Assembly: GCF_000381885.1 (NCBI RefSeq)
Contig: NZ_KB907219.1
Span: 155,855 to 219,854, forward strand
Length of the DNA stretch: 64,000 nucleotides
From: Actinomadura atramentaria DSM 43919
GTDB taxonomy: Bacteria; Actinomycetota; Actinomycetes; Streptosporangiales; Streptosporangiaceae
Reading direction: 5' to 3'
Program-made: the position numbers and the translations under genes
Notes under the pieces: model-generated
Told to the model about the DNA's origin: nothing
Database searches by the model: none
The model's input: only the letters and a program-made list of their open reading frames with translations
Part shown: positions 38,402 to 47,116 of the stretch, in pieces
Layout of the letters: each line of letters starts with the position of its first letter
Numbering within the stretch: the first letter of the stretch is position 1

Positions 38402-39378
38402 GCGCGGCGGCGGGAGCGGGGACGACGTCCACCGACCGGCTGGGGCGCCTGCTGGCGCTCGTGCCCTACGTGGTGAGCCGGGACACGGTCGCGGTCGAGG
38501 AGGCCGCCGCCGCGTTCGGGATCAGCGAGAAGCAGCTCATCGACGACCTGAACCTGCTGTGGTGCGTGGAGCTGCGCGCGCCCGACCCGTACTGCCCGAT
38601 CGACCTGTCCTACGAGGGCGGGGAGATCACGGTGGCGGAGGCGGAGTCGATCGCGCGGCCGCTGCGGCTGAAGGTGGACGAGGCGGCGGCGCTGCTGGTG
38701 GCGCTGCGGATGCTCGCCGACGTCCCCGGGCTGCAGGACCGCGACGCGCTGAGCCGGGTGATCGCCAAGCTGGAGACGGCGGCGGGCGCGGCCGCGCAGG
38801 TCGCCGGGCAGGTGTCGGTGGAGGTGGGCGGCGCGGCCGACCGCGAGCACCTGGCGGTGCTGCGGCGGGCGCTGTCGGCGGGCCGCCGCGTCCATCTGAC
38901 CTATTACGTGCCGGGCCGCGACGAGACCACCGAGCGCGACGTGGACCCGATGCGCCTGCTGGTCGTGGAGGGCAGCACCTATCTGGAGGGCTGGTGCCGC
39001 CGCGCGGAGGCGGTGCGGCTGTTCCGGGTGGACCGCATCACCGGGCTGGCCGTGCTGGACGCGGCGGCGGAGGTCCCCGACGGGGCCGAGCCGCGCGACG
39101 TGGACGGCGGCCTGTTCCGCCCGTCCCCGCGCGACGAGAGCGTCACGCTGGAGCTGGCCCCGGCGGGCCGGTGGGTCGCCGACAGCTACCCGTGCGAGAG
39201 CGTGACGGAGCTGGGCGAGGGCCGGCTGCGGGTGGTGCTGCGCACGCCGGACACCCGGTGGGTGCGGGGTCTGGCGCTGCGGCTGGCCGAGCAGGGCCGG
39301 GTCGTCGCGCCGCCGGAGCTGGCGGCGGCGGTCCGCGCGGAGGCGGCGCGCGCGCTGGCCCTGTACGACAACGCGTGA
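38398..39378 (+). CDS. pafC: PafC, WYL-domain transcriptional regulator
   Basis: This 326-residue partner of PafB starts at GTG 38398 inside the pafB stop region (GTGA). It has an N-terminal helix-turn-helix (RDTVAVEEAAAAFGISEKQLIDDLNLL) and a WYL domain with VHLTYYVPGRDETTERDVDP and TYLEGWCRRAEAVRLFRVDRI. WYL domains are thought to bind single-stranded nucleic acid. Confidence 0.96.
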   Translation: MSAAAGAGTTSTDRLGRLLALVPYVVSRDTVAVEEAAAAFGISEKQLIDDLNLLWCVELRAPDPYCPIDLSYEGGEITVAEAESIARPLRLKVDEAAALLVALRMLADVPGLQDRDALSRVIAKLETAAGAAAQVAGQVSVEVGGAADREHLAVLRRALSAGRRVHLTYYVPGRDETTERDVDPMRLLVVEGSTYLEGWCRRAEAVRLFRVDRITGLAVLDAAAEVPDGAEPRDVDGGLFRPSPRDESVTLELAPAGRWVADSYPCESVTELGEGRLRVVLRTPDTRWVRGLALRLAEQGRVVAPPELAAAVRAEAARALALYDNA

Positions 39379-39400
39379 GGGGTCGGATAGCGTGGCGGCC

Positions 39401-39622
39401 GTGGGATGGACCGGACTCGCCGTCGGCCTCGGCTTCGCGGGGCTCGCCGTGCTCGCGTACTGCTCGTTCCGGGTCTACCTGGGGGTGCGCCGCCTCGGAC
39501 GTGAACTGGGGAGGGCCCGCGCGCGGCTGGCGCCCAAACATCAGGAGCTGCGCGGCGAACTCCGCGATCTCCAGGACTCCCGGACGCCACAACCGCCGTC
39601 CGACGGCGTACGATCAGGCTAA
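39401..39622 (+). CDS. Small single-pass membrane protein before tatA
   Basis: The 73-residue product has one N-terminal membrane helix (about residues 4-27, GWTGLAVGLGFAGLAVLAYC) and a basic helical tail (RRLGRELGRARARLAPKHQELRGELRDLQ). GTG 39401 is seven bases after TAGCGT (39388-39393), which suggests a leaderless mRNA; GTG 39392 overlaps that box and is unlikely. Function unknown; the shape resembles TatA/TatB but the Phe-Gly hinge is missing. Confidence 0.7.
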   Translation: MGWTGLAVGLGFAGLAVLAYCSFRVYLGVRRLGRELGRARARLAPKHQELRGELRDLQDSRTPQPPSDGVRSG

Positions 39623-39650
39623 GTAACACCTGCTGAAGAGGGATTCTTTC

Positions 39651-40013
39651 ATGGGGAACATCGGTACTCCCGAGCTGCTGATCATTCTGCTCGTCGTCGT
39701 CCTGATCTTCGGGTCCGCGAAGCTCCCGCAGCTCGCCCGTTCCCTGGGCAAGTCGGCGCGCATCCTCAAGGCGGAGACCAAGGGCCTGCGCGACGACGAG
39801 GAGCAGCCCGCCGCCGCGGCGGGACCGGCGGCCGAGCCCGCCGCGGCGCCGTCCGCGCCGTCCGCGCGGGACAGGGCGGCGCAGCTCCGCGCCGAGGCCG
39901 CCCGGCTGGAGCGCGAGGCCGCCGAGCAGGAGGGCCGCCGCCCCGGCGCGCTGCCGTCCGGCGAGCCGATCGAGGGCGTGCCGGTCAGCGACTACGGCCG
40001 CAACCAGCGCTGA
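39651..40013 (+). CDS. tatA: Sec-independent translocase subunit TatA
   Basis: TatA forms the pore-like component for folded protein export. The 120-residue protein has the short membrane helix TPELLIILLVVVLIFGSAKLP, including the conserved Phe-Gly hinge, then an amphipathic helix and an Ala/Glu-rich tail. ATG 39651 follows GAAGAGGG. No TatB gene is adjacent. Confidence 0.96.
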   Translation: MGNIGTPELLIILLVVVLIFGSAKLPQLARSLGKSARILKAETKGLRDDEEQPAAAAGPAAEPAAAPSAPSARDRAAQLRAEAARLEREAAEQEGRRPGALPSGEPIEGVPVSDYGRNQR

Positions 40014-40063
40014 CCCGCGCCCCCTCACCGGGCGAACCTCCCTCGACCTGACTCGAAGAGCCC

Positions 40064-40930
40064 ATGCTGAAGCTGACGACACGGCGGACCGTCGACCCCG
40101 AGGGCCGCATGTCCCTCATGGAGCACCTCCGTGAGCTGCGCAACCGGTTGATCAAGGCCATCCTGGCGCTGGTCGTCGGCGGTGTCATCGGGTGGCTGTT
40201 CTTCGACCCCATCTGGGACTTCCTCAAGCAGCCGTACACGAGGATCCCGCCCGAGCACTGCATCGACCACAAGTGCGACCTGGTCGTCCACGGGATCTTC
40301 GACGGCTTCTTCATCCACCTCAAGGTCGCGCTGATCGCCGGCGCGGTGATCTCCTCGCCGGTGTGGCTGTACCAGATCTGGGCGTTCGTCGCGCCCGGGC
40401 TGTACCGGCGCGAGCGCCGCTGGACGTACACGTTCATGGCGGCGGCGATCCCGCTGTTCCTCGTCGGCGCCGTCCTGGCGTACGTGACGATGGACAAGGG
40501 GCTGAAGCTGTTCGTCGGCCTCGCGCCCGGCGACACGATCGTCCTCGTCGGCATCCAGGACTACCTGGGCTACGCGCAGGCGATGCTGCTGATCTTCGGG
40601 CTCACCTTCGAGCTGCCGCTGTTCGTGGTGATCCTCAACATGGCCGGGGTGCTGAGCTTCCGGACGCTGATCAGGACCCAGCGCGTCACGATCTTCGCGA
40701 TCTTCGTGTTCGCGGCGGTCGCGACGCCCAGCGCGGACCCGTTCACGATGCTCGCGCTCGCCGTGCCGACCGTGGTGCTGTACGAGGTCGCGGTGCTGCT
40801 GGCGTTCTTCAACGACCGGCGGCGCGCCGCCGCGCCCGACCCCTACGAGGGGCTCTCCGACGACGAGGCGTCCCCGCTGGACCTGGAGCCCCTGGACGCC
40901 GAGCCGGAGGGCCGCGGCCGCCGCGGCTGA
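40064..40930 (+). CDS. tatC: Sec-independent translocase subunit TatC
   Basis: TatC is the twin-arginine signal receptor. The 288-residue protein has six membrane helices and the signatures MSLMEHLRELRNRL near the N-terminus, FFIHLKVALIAGAVISSPVWLYQIWAFVAPGLYRRE and FELPLFVVIL (each quoted in part from the conserved core). The C-terminal 40 residues are an acidic tail. It follows tatA by 50 bases. Confidence 0.97.
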   Translation: MLKLTTRRTVDPEGRMSLMEHLRELRNRLIKAILALVVGGVIGWLFFDPIWDFLKQPYTRIPPEHCIDHKCDLVVHGIFDGFFIHLKVALIAGAVISSPVWLYQIWAFVAPGLYRRERRWTYTFMAAAIPLFLVGAVLAYVTMDKGLKLFVGLAPGDTIVLVGIQDYLGYAQAMLLIFGLTFELPLFVVILNMAGVLSFRTLIRTQRVTIFAIFVFAAVATPSADPFTMLALAVPTVVLYEVAVLLAFFNDRRRAAAPDPYEGLSDDEASPLDLEPLDAEPEGRGRRG

Positions 40931-41010
40931 CCCGCCCGCCGGGGCGGCGCCCGGCGCGAACCGGGGGAAGAAACCGGCCCCCGAAGTGGGAATCGGGCCG
41001 CGCGAAACCG

Positions 41011-41016
41011 TAGGCT
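41011..41016 (+). promoter_or_regulatory. Leaderless -10 box TAGGCT of helY
   Basis: TAGGCT ends seven bases before the ATG at 41024. The string TAGGCTCGA matches those before dop and pafA. Confidence 0.6.
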
Positions 41017-41023
41017 CGAATCC

Positions 41024-43789
41024 ATGACCGCCCCCGACACGCAGTCGGCCGACCAGTCCCCGGCACAGCGGTACGCGCGCTACCGCGCGCGCACCGCCGG
41101 GAACGGTCCCGCGCTGCTCGACTTCCAGACCCTCTACGACTTCGAGCTGGACCGGTTCCAGATCGAGGCGTGCCGCGCCCTGGAGGGCGGCAGCGGCGTG
41201 CTGGTCGCCGCGCCCACCGGGTCCGGCAAGACGATCGTCGGGGAGTTCGCCGTCCACCTGGCGCTCGCGGCGGGCGCCAAGTGCTTCTACACCACGCCGA
41301 TCAAGGCGCTGTCGAACCAGAAGTACGCCGACCTCGTCCGCCGGTACGGGCCGGGCAAGGTCGGGCTGCTCACCGGCGACAACAGCGTCAACGGCGAGGC
41401 CCCGATCGTCGTCATGACGACCGAGGTCCTGCGCAACATGCTGTACGCGGGGTCCTCGACGCTGGGCGGCCTGGCGTTCGTGGTGATGGACGAGGTCCAC
41501 TACCTCGCCGACCGGTTCCGCGGCGCGGTCTGGGAGGAGGTGATCATCCACGTCCCCGACTCGGTGCGGATCGTCGCGCTGTCGGCGACGGTCAGCAACG
41601 CCGAGGAGTTCGGCGAGTGGCTGCAGGCCGTCCGCGGCGACACCGCCGTCATCGTGGACGAGCACCGGCCCGTCCCGCTGTTCCAGCACATGCTGGTCGG
41701 CACCCGCCTGTACGACCTGTTCGTGGAAACCGGCAAGGGCAAGGACCGGCAGGGCCGCCTCAACCCGCAGCTCCAGCGGATGGCCGTCGAGGAGGTCCGC
41801 CGCGCCAAGGTGAACCAGGGCCGCCGCACCGGGCACCGCCGCGCGCCGCGCCCGCAGCGGTTCCGGCCCCCGCCGCGGCCCGACGTCATCTCCCGGCTCG
41901 ACCGCGCCGGGCTGCTCCCGGCGATCACGTTCATCTTCAGCCGCGCCGGGTGCGACGCGGCCGTCCAGCAGTGCCTCCAGGCGGGGCTGCGGCTGACCTC
42001 CAAGGAGGAGGCCGAGGAGATCCGCGCGCACGTCGAGCTGCGCACCGCCGACATCCCGCGCGACGACCTGCGCGTCCTCGGCTACGGCGACTTCCTGGCC
42101 GGGCTGGAGCGGGGCGTCGCCGCGCACCACGCCGGGATGCTCCCGACGTTCAAGGAGATCGTCGAGGAGCTGTTCGAGCGCGGCCTGATCCGCGCGGTGT
42201 TCGCCACCGAGACTCTCGCGCTCGGCGTGAACATGCCCGCCCGCACCGTGGTGATCGAGAAGCTCGACAAGTGGAACGGCGAGGCGCACGTCAACCTGAC
42301 GCCGGGGGAGTACACGCAGCTCACCGGCCGCGCGGGGCGGCGCGGGATCGACGTGGAGGGCCACGCCGTCGTGGTGTGGAACCCGAGCGTGGACCCGATG
42401 TCGGCGGCGGGCCTGGCGGGCGCGCGGACGTACCCGCTGAACTCCAGCTTCCGGCCGTCCTACAACATGGCCGTCAACCTGGTCGGGGCGGTCGGCGCGG
42501 AGCGGGCGCGCAACCTGCTGGAGGAGTCGTTCGCGCAGTTCCAGGCCGACCGGGCCGTCGTCGGCCTGGCCCGGCAGGTCCGCAAGAACGAGGACGCCCT
42601 CGCCGGGTACGCCAAGGCCGCCGACTGCGAGCTGGGCGACTTCATGGAGTACGCGGCGATGCGCCGCGCCCTGTCGGACCGGGAGGCCGTCGCGTCCCGG
42701 GAGCGGTCGCAGAACCGGCGCGCGGAGGCCGCGAAATCGCTGGAGCGGCTGCGGCCCGGCGACGTCATCCTGGTGCCGTCCGGGCGGCGCTCGGGCGTCG
42801 CGGTCGTGCTCGACGCGGGCGTCGGCCGCCGCTCCGACGGGCCCGCGCCGCTCGTGCTGACCGCGTCGCGGTCGGTGCAGCGGCTGTCGGTGCAGGACTT
42901 CCCGCGCGCCGTGGAGCCGGTCGGGCGCGTCCGCGTCCCCAAGTCGTTCAGCCCCCGCAACCCGCAGGACCGCCGCGACCTGGCCGCGACGCTGCGCGCC
43001 AAGGTCCCCGACGACGCGGCCGAGCGGCGCCGCCGCCGGGACACGCCCGCCGTGGACGACGCCGAGATCGGACGGCTGCGCGCCGAGCTGCGCGCCCACC
43101 CCGTCCACGCCTGCCCGGACCGGGAGGACCACGCCCGCTGGGCCGAGCGGTACTTCCGCCTCGAACGCGACACCGAGCAGCTCCGCCGCCGCGTCGAGGG
43201 CCGCTCCCAGGTCATCGCCCGCACCTTCGACCGGGTGTGCGCGGTGCTGGAGCAGCTCGGCTACCTGGAGGGCGACACCGTCACCGACGAGGGCCGCCGC
43301 CTCGGCCGGATCTACAACGAGCTGGACCTGCTGACCGCCGAGAGCCTGCGCGAGGGCCTGTGGGAGACGCTGGAGCCCGCGGAGCTGGCGGCGTGCGTGT
43401 CGGCACTGGTGTTCGAATCGCGGCAGTCCGACGAGGCCGCGCCGCCGCGCGTCCCGTCCGGGCGGGTGCGCGACGCGCTGGAGGCGATGGTCCGGCTGTG
43501 GCGGGAGCTGTCGGACGTCGAGCGCGACCACCAGGTGTCGTTCCTGCGCGAGCCCGACCTCGGCCTGGCGTGGACGGCGCACCGGTGGGCGAGCGGCGAC
43601 GACCTCGACGAGGTCCTGATCGACGCGGGCCTCACCGCGGGCGACTTCGTGCGCGCCGTCAAGCAGCTCCTGGACCTGCTCGGCCAGGTCGCCGACGCGG
43701 CCCCCGAGGGCAGCCGCGTCCGGACGACGGCGCGCCGGGCGATGGACGCGATGCGGCGCGGCGTCGTCGCGTACTCGTCGGTCACCTGA
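41024..43789 (+). CDS. helY: HelY, Ski2-like DEVH-box helicase
   Basis: This 921-residue superfamily 2 helicase resembles Ski2/Mtr4 RNA helicases. It has Walker A APTGSGKT, the motif II box DEVH (VVMDEVHYL), motif III SATVSN and motif VI QLTGRAGRRGID, then a winged-helix/arch region and a C-terminal DSHCT-like domain. The substrate in actinobacteria is unproven. Gene order pafB-pafC-tatA-tatC-helY matches mycobacteria. Confidence 0.94.
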   Translation: MTAPDTQSADQSPAQRYARYRARTAGNGPALLDFQTLYDFELDRFQIEACRALEGGSGVLVAAPTGSGKTIVGEFAVHLALAAGAKCFYTTPIKALSNQKYADLVRRYGPGKVGLLTGDNSVNGEAPIVVMTTEVLRNMLYAGSSTLGGLAFVVMDEVHYLADRFRGAVWEEVIIHVPDSVRIVALSATVSNAEEFGEWLQAVRGDTAVIVDEHRPVPLFQHMLVGTRLYDLFVETGKGKDRQGRLNPQLQRMAVEEVRRAKVNQGRRTGHRRAPRPQRFRPPPRPDVISRLDRAGLLPAITFIFSRAGCDAAVQQCLQAGLRLTSKEEAEEIRAHVELRTADIPRDDLRVLGYGDFLAGLERGVAAHHAGMLPTFKEIVEELFERGLIRAVFATETLALGVNMPARTVVIEKLDKWNGEAHVNLTPGEYTQLTGRAGRRGIDVEGHAVVVWNPSVDPMSAAGLAGARTYPLNSSFRPSYNMAVNLVGAVGAERARNLLEESFAQFQADRAVVGLARQVRKNEDALAGYAKAADCELGDFMEYAAMRRALSDREAVASRERSQNRRAEAAKSLERLRPGDVILVPSGRRSGVAVVLDAGVGRRSDGPAPLVLTASRSVQRLSVQDFPRAVEPVGRVRVPKSFSPRNPQDRRDLAATLRAKVPDDAAERRRRRDTPAVDDAEIGRLRAELRAHPVHACPDREDHARWAERYFRLERDTEQLRRRVEGRSQVIARTFDRVCAVLEQLGYLEGDTVTDEGRRLGRIYNELDLLTAESLREGLWETLEPAELAACVSALVFESRQSDEAAPPRVPSGRVRDALEAMVRLWRELSDVERDHQVSFLREPDLGLAWTAHRWASGDDLDEVLIDAGLTAGDFVRAVKQLLDLLGQVADAAPEGSRVRTTARRAMDAMRRGVVAYSSVT

Positions 43790-43829
43790 CGGCCCCGCGC
43801 GGCCGCCGCAACCCCCCGAGGAGGCCCCC

Positions 43830-44690
43830 GTGACCCCCGTTCCGCGCGGCGAGCCCGCGCTGCTGGCCATCAGCGACGTCCACACGGCGTTCGAGGAGAA
43901 CCGGGCGGTGGTCGACGCGATCCGGCCCGGGCACCCCGGCGACTGGCTGATCGTCGCGGGCGACGTCGCCGAGCGCGCCGCCGACGTCGAGGCGACGCTG
44001 GCGCTGCTCGCCGACCGGTTCGCGCACGTGGTCTGGACGCCCGGCAACCACGAGCTGTGGACGCCGCCGGGCGACCCGTGCGCGCTGCGCGGCGAGGAGC
44101 GCTACCGGCACCTGGTGGCGGTGTGCCGCCGCCTGGGCGTCAGCACGCCCGAGGACCCGTACCCGGTGTGGACGGGACCGGGCGGCCCCGCGACGGTCGC
44201 GCCGCTGTTCGTCCTCTACGACTACTCGTTCCGCCGCGACGGGATCGCCTCCAAGGAGGCGGCGCTGGAGCTGGCGCGCGAGAACGGCGTGGTCTGCACC
44301 GACGAGGTGTACCTGCACCCCGAGCCGTTCGCGAGCGCGGACGCCTGGTGCCGGGACCGCCTGGAACGGACCCGGGAACGGCTCGCCGGGCTGGACCCGG
44401 CCGCGCCCCCGGTGCTGGTGAACCATTTCCCGCTGGTCCGCGAACCCACCCGGATTCTGCGGTATCCGGATTTCGCGCTCTGGTGCGGGACGGAGGAGAC
44501 CGCCGACTGGCATGTCCGGTACGGCGCCGCCGCGGTCGTGTACGGGCATCTGCACATTCCCCGGACGACGTGGCACGACGGCGTCCGTTTCGAGGAAGTG
44601 TCGCTCGGATACCCGCGCGAATGGCGGACGCGGGCGTCGGGTCCGGCGCGGCCGCGGCAGATCCTGCCCGCGCCCGCGCCGCTCGGGTGA
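43830..44690 (+). CDS. Calcineurin-like metallophosphoesterase
   Basis: This 286-residue enzyme has the dinuclear metal motifs in order: AISDVHTAF, VAGDVAE, TPGNHELW, VNHFPL and YGHLHIPRT. The type is often found next to phosphopantetheinyl transferase genes in actinomycetes, but none is here. GTG 43830 follows GAGGAGG. The substrate is unknown. Confidence 0.9.
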   Translation: MTPVPRGEPALLAISDVHTAFEENRAVVDAIRPGHPGDWLIVAGDVAERAADVEATLALLADRFAHVVWTPGNHELWTPPGDPCALRGEERYRHLVAVCRRLGVSTPEDPYPVWTGPGGPATVAPLFVLYDYSFRRDGIASKEAALELARENGVVCTDEVYLHPEPFASADAWCRDRLERTRERLAGLDPAAPPVLVNHFPLVREPTRILRYPDFALWCGTEETADWHVRYGAAAVVYGHLHIPRTTWHDGVRFEEVSLGYPREWRTRASGPARPRQILPAPAPLG

Positions 44691-44793
44691 ACACGCCCGT
44701 ACAGTCGCCGTGAAGTAGGGCGAACCGCGCGTCTACCGTCTCCGACGACAAAAAGGAAAACCTACCCCGCCGCCGGGGAAGGGGCAGCGAAAA

Positions 44794-44820
44794 GGGCCGG
44801 GTGATAGCCTCACCCGGCCC
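44794..44820. terminator. Bidirectional terminator between metallophosphoesterase and lsr2
   Basis: A perfect 11-bp stem (GGGCCGGGTGA, 44794-44804, with 44810-44820) and loop TAGCC lie between convergent genes. The minus strand continues into TTTTC, so it serves lsr2 best. Confidence 0.8.
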
Positions 44821-44889
44821 TGTTCGGCGTACCGTGCCCGCACCGCCCGGAGTTCTAGACCCGGACCGGTCCGAGAGCGCGCCGGACGA

Positions 44890-45219
44890 TCAGTGCGCGG
44901 CCTCGTACTGCTCGATCACCGTGGCGGGAATACGGCCCCGCTCGTTGACCTTGATGCCCTGTGACTTCGCCCACTCGCGAATCTCGGCGGACCGCTCGCG
45001 GTTGTTCTGCGTGCGCACCGGGCGCGCGCCCTTCGCCGGCTTCGGCCGCGCCCGCCGGGCGCTCTGCACGAACGGCTCCAGCCCCGCGCGGAGCTGGGCG
45101 GCGTTCTTCTTGCTCAGGTCGATCTCGTAGGGGACGCCGTCGAGCGAGAAGCTGACGGTCTCGTCCGCCTCTCCGCCGTCGATGTCATCGACGAGGAGAA
45201 CCTCGACCTTCTGTGCCAT
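44890..45219 (-). CDS. lsr2: Lsr2 nucleoid-associated xenogeneic silencer
   Basis: Lsr2 is the actinobacterial H-NS analogue that binds AT-rich DNA. The 109-residue protein has the N-terminal dimerisation domain (VEVLLVDDIDGGEADETVSFSLDG, part quoted) and a C-terminal domain with the AT-hook-like RGR in VNERGRIPATVIEQY. It lies 15 bases after a second Lsr2-like gene and is probably cotranscribed with it. Confidence 0.95.
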   Translation of the reverse strand: MAQKVEVLLVDDIDGGEADETVSFSLDGVPYEIDLSKKNAAQLRAGLEPFVQSARRARPKPAKGARPVRTQNNRERSAEIREWAKSQGIKVNERGRIPATVIEQYEAAH

Positions 45220-45234
45220 GCGGGGACTCCCTTG

Positions 45235-45594
45235 CTAAGCATCCGGCTTGGCATCCGGATGGGCCTCGATGAACGCAGCATAGACCTCATCAGAGATTTT
45301 GCCACGCTCGGAGACTTCGACGTCGGCGGACTTCGCCCATTCCCGGACGTCGCCGTTGGTGTAGCCCTTGATCTTGGCGGCGGCGGCGCTCTTGCGGCCC
45401 TTACCGGCGGCCTTCACCTCGATCGCCTTCGCGAGGAACGCCTCCAGCGTTTCGAGGGCCTCGCGCAGGCGCTTGTCGTTCTCATCGCCGAGGTCGATCG
45501 TGAACGTCCGGCCCAGCAGGCCGAAGTCACGCTTGGCGACGTCGCTCCCTTCGGAGCCGTCGATGTCGTCTACCCGAATGACCTTCTCGGCCAT
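45235..45594 (-). CDS. Second, divergent Lsr2-family protein
   Basis: This 119-residue paralogue shares the dimerisation region (KVIRVDDIDGSEG then FGLLGRTFTIDLGDENDKRL) and the YTNGDVREWAKS helix. The DNA-contact motif is RGK rather than RGR (VSERGKISDEVYAAF) and the linker is Ala/Lys-rich. It may bind DNA differently or form mixed oligomers with the adjacent Lsr2. The start at 45594 gives the family length. A minus-strand TACGGT box (45642-45637) is a plausible promoter for both. Confidence 0.9.
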   Translation of the reverse strand: MAEKVIRVDDIDGSEGSDVAKRDFGLLGRTFTIDLGDENDKRLREALETLEAFLAKAIEVKAAGKGRKSAAAAKIKGYTNGDVREWAKSADVEVSERGKISDEVYAAFIEAHPDAKPDA

Positions 45595-45898
45595 GTGCGC
45601 TCTGTCTTCCCTTCCGTCGCCGTTGCGGCGGTCCCGACCGTAGCGGATTGCCGGGGCGCGGTGGCGCGTCCCGGGCGCGATCTCCGGAATGGTGGCGTTC
45701 TTTACCCTCCGCCGCGGCCATTGCCGCTTAACCCGGGCGCGGCCCGGGGGCCCCGCCATTCTCCCGCCTCCGGGGACCGCGCGCGCCCGACGTCCGCCCG
45801 CCCGCGCCGGGGTTAGGCGACCCTTACTAGGGTGGGCGGCGCATCCACCCGCACCGCCCGGACCGCGTCCGGGCGCCGAGACGAGAGGCCGGTGGCCC
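45595..45898. other. Divergent intergenic region between the Lsr2 pair and the heme-use genes
   Basis: These 304 bases hold no gene. The minus strand has TACGGT at 45642-45637 about 40 bases before the Lsr2-like start. The plus strand has TAGGGT at 45828-45833 about 65 bases before the DUF2470 gene. A weak TTAGG half iron box precedes it (45813-45817). Confidence 0.45.
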
Positions 45899-46213
45899 GT
45901 GACCCAGCCCGGCAGCCCCTTCACCGACGACGTCGTCGCCGCGATCGCGCGGCACATGAACGACGACCACCCCGCCGACTGCCTGGAGATCGTCCGCGCG
46001 CTCGGCGGCGCGGACGCCGCCGTGTCCGCGCGCATGTCCGGGATGGACCCGGGCGGCATCGAGTTCACCGCCGTCGTGGACGGCGCGGAGGTGCCGGTGC
46101 GCGTGCCGTGGGCCGAGCCCGTCACCGAGCGGCCGCAGGTCCGCCGCGAGGTCGTGCGGATGTCGCAAAAGGCGCGGCGCGTCCTGGGCCTCGCGCCGCA
46201 CGCCGAGCACTGA
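45899..46213 (+). CDS. DUF2470 protein, heme-utilisation associated
   Basis: This 104-residue protein has the DUF2470 pattern (IARHMNDDHPADCLEIVRALG, then MDPGGIEFTAVVDG). Related domains occur in heme-degrading HugZ-like proteins, and the gene lies just before a heme oxygenase. GTG 45899 is preceded by GAGAGG; upstream sequence is non-coding. Confidence 0.85.
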   Translation: MTQPGSPFTDDVVAAIARHMNDDHPADCLEIVRALGGADAAVSARMSGMDPGGIEFTAVVDGAEVPVRVPWAEPVTERPQVRREVVRMSQKARRVLGLAPHAEH

Positions 46214-46312
46214 CACGGGCACTGAGCCCGCCCATCTTGTCGTTCCGACGCGGCGTCGGTAACGTAGCCGACGTCACGTCGGAAAAACGGCGAAACCCCC
46301 TTCCCTCTGAAG

Positions 46313-46331
46313 TTAGGTAAGGCTAACCTCA
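46313..46331. promoter_or_regulatory. DtxR/IdeR-type iron box upstream of heme oxygenase
   Basis: TTAGGTAAGGCTAACCTCA matches the 19-base iron-box consensus TWAGGTWAGSCTWACCTWA at 18 positions. It lies 52 bases before the preferred start, so the enzyme is probably induced when iron is scarce. Confidence 0.85.
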
Positions 46332-46382
46332 GTTGCGCTTGCCCGGATGGACCGGACAACGCAGGAGGAAACGGGTGCGTGC

Positions 46383-47048
46383 ATGAGCATGGCCGGACAC
46401 GACGAGGGCTTCGCGGCCGAACTGCGCGCCGCCACCCGGAGCGACCACGGGGAGAACGAGACGTCCGCGTACATGGCGGCCCTGGTCGGGGGCCGGCTCG
46501 GCGGCGACGAGTACGCGGCGCTCATCGAGCAGCTCCACCCCGTCTACGAACTGCTGGAGCGCGCCGCCGAGGCGCTCGCGGACGACCCCGTCGCCGGGCC
46601 GTTCGCGCTGCCCGGCCTCGCCCGGCTGCGGGCGCTGGAGACCGACCTCGCCCACTTCCGCGGCCCGCGCTGGCGCGAGCGCGTCGCGCTGCTGCCGTCC
46701 ACCGCGCGCTACTGCGACCGGCTGCGCGACGTCGCGTTCGACTGGCCCGGCGGCTTCGTCGCGCACCACTACACCCGCTACCTCGGGGACCTGTCGGGCG
46801 GGCAGTTCATCGGCCGCCAGGTGCGGCGCGTCCTCGGCCTCGGCGAGGACGACCCCGGCGTGCTGTTCTACCGCTTCGAGGGCAAGCCCAAGGACTACAA
46901 GGACGCCTACCGCGCCCTGCTGGACGCCGCGCCCTGGGACGCCGCCGAGCGCGCCCGCGTCATCGACGAGGTCCGCACCGCCTACCGGTTCAACGCCGAG
47001 ATGGCCGCCGACCTCAGCCGGGCGCTGAGCATCGAGCCCGCCGCCTGA
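46383..47048 (+). CDS. Biliverdin-producing heme oxygenase
   Basis: The enzyme opens heme to biliverdin, CO and iron. The 221-residue HmuO-like protein has the proximal histidine in ATRSDHGENE (His22) and the distal-helix glycines in YLGDLSGGQ. ATG 46383 lies 14 bases after AGGAGG; ATG 46347 would add 12 residues but has no ribosome site. The iron box upstream and the DUF2470 partner suggest heme as an iron source. Confidence 0.95.
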   Translation: MSMAGHDEGFAAELRAATRSDHGENETSAYMAALVGGRLGGDEYAALIEQLHPVYELLERAAEALADDPVAGPFALPGLARLRALETDLAHFRGPRWRERVALLPSTARYCDRLRDVAFDWPGGFVAHHYTRYLGDLSGGQFIGRQVRRVLGLGEDDPGVLFYRFEGKPKDYKDAYRALLDAAPWDAAERARVIDEVRTAYRFNAEMAADLSRALSIEPAA

Positions 47049-47060
47049 CCGCGCGACGGC

Positions 47061-47093
47061 GAGGCCCGGGAGCGTTCCCAACTCCCGGGCCTC
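47061..47093. terminator. Bidirectional terminator between heme oxygenase and the tRNA-mimic RNAs
   Basis: A perfect 12-bp stem (GAGGCCCGGGAG, 47061-47072, with 47082-47093) lies 12 bases after the heme oxygenase stop. On the minus strand it is 24 bases beyond the second RNA, so it could end both transcripts. Confidence 0.8.
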
Positions 47094-47116
47094 TGACAAG
47101 GTCGCGCCGTCCTGGT

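Noticed and set aside
39401..39622. TatB
   Set aside because: It is a short single-helix protein beside tatA, but it lacks the Phe-Gly hinge and glutamate of TatA/TatB proteins.
45813..45831. Second iron box before the DUF2470 gene
   Set aside because: Only about half of the consensus positions match, mostly the first TTAGG, so it is not convincing.
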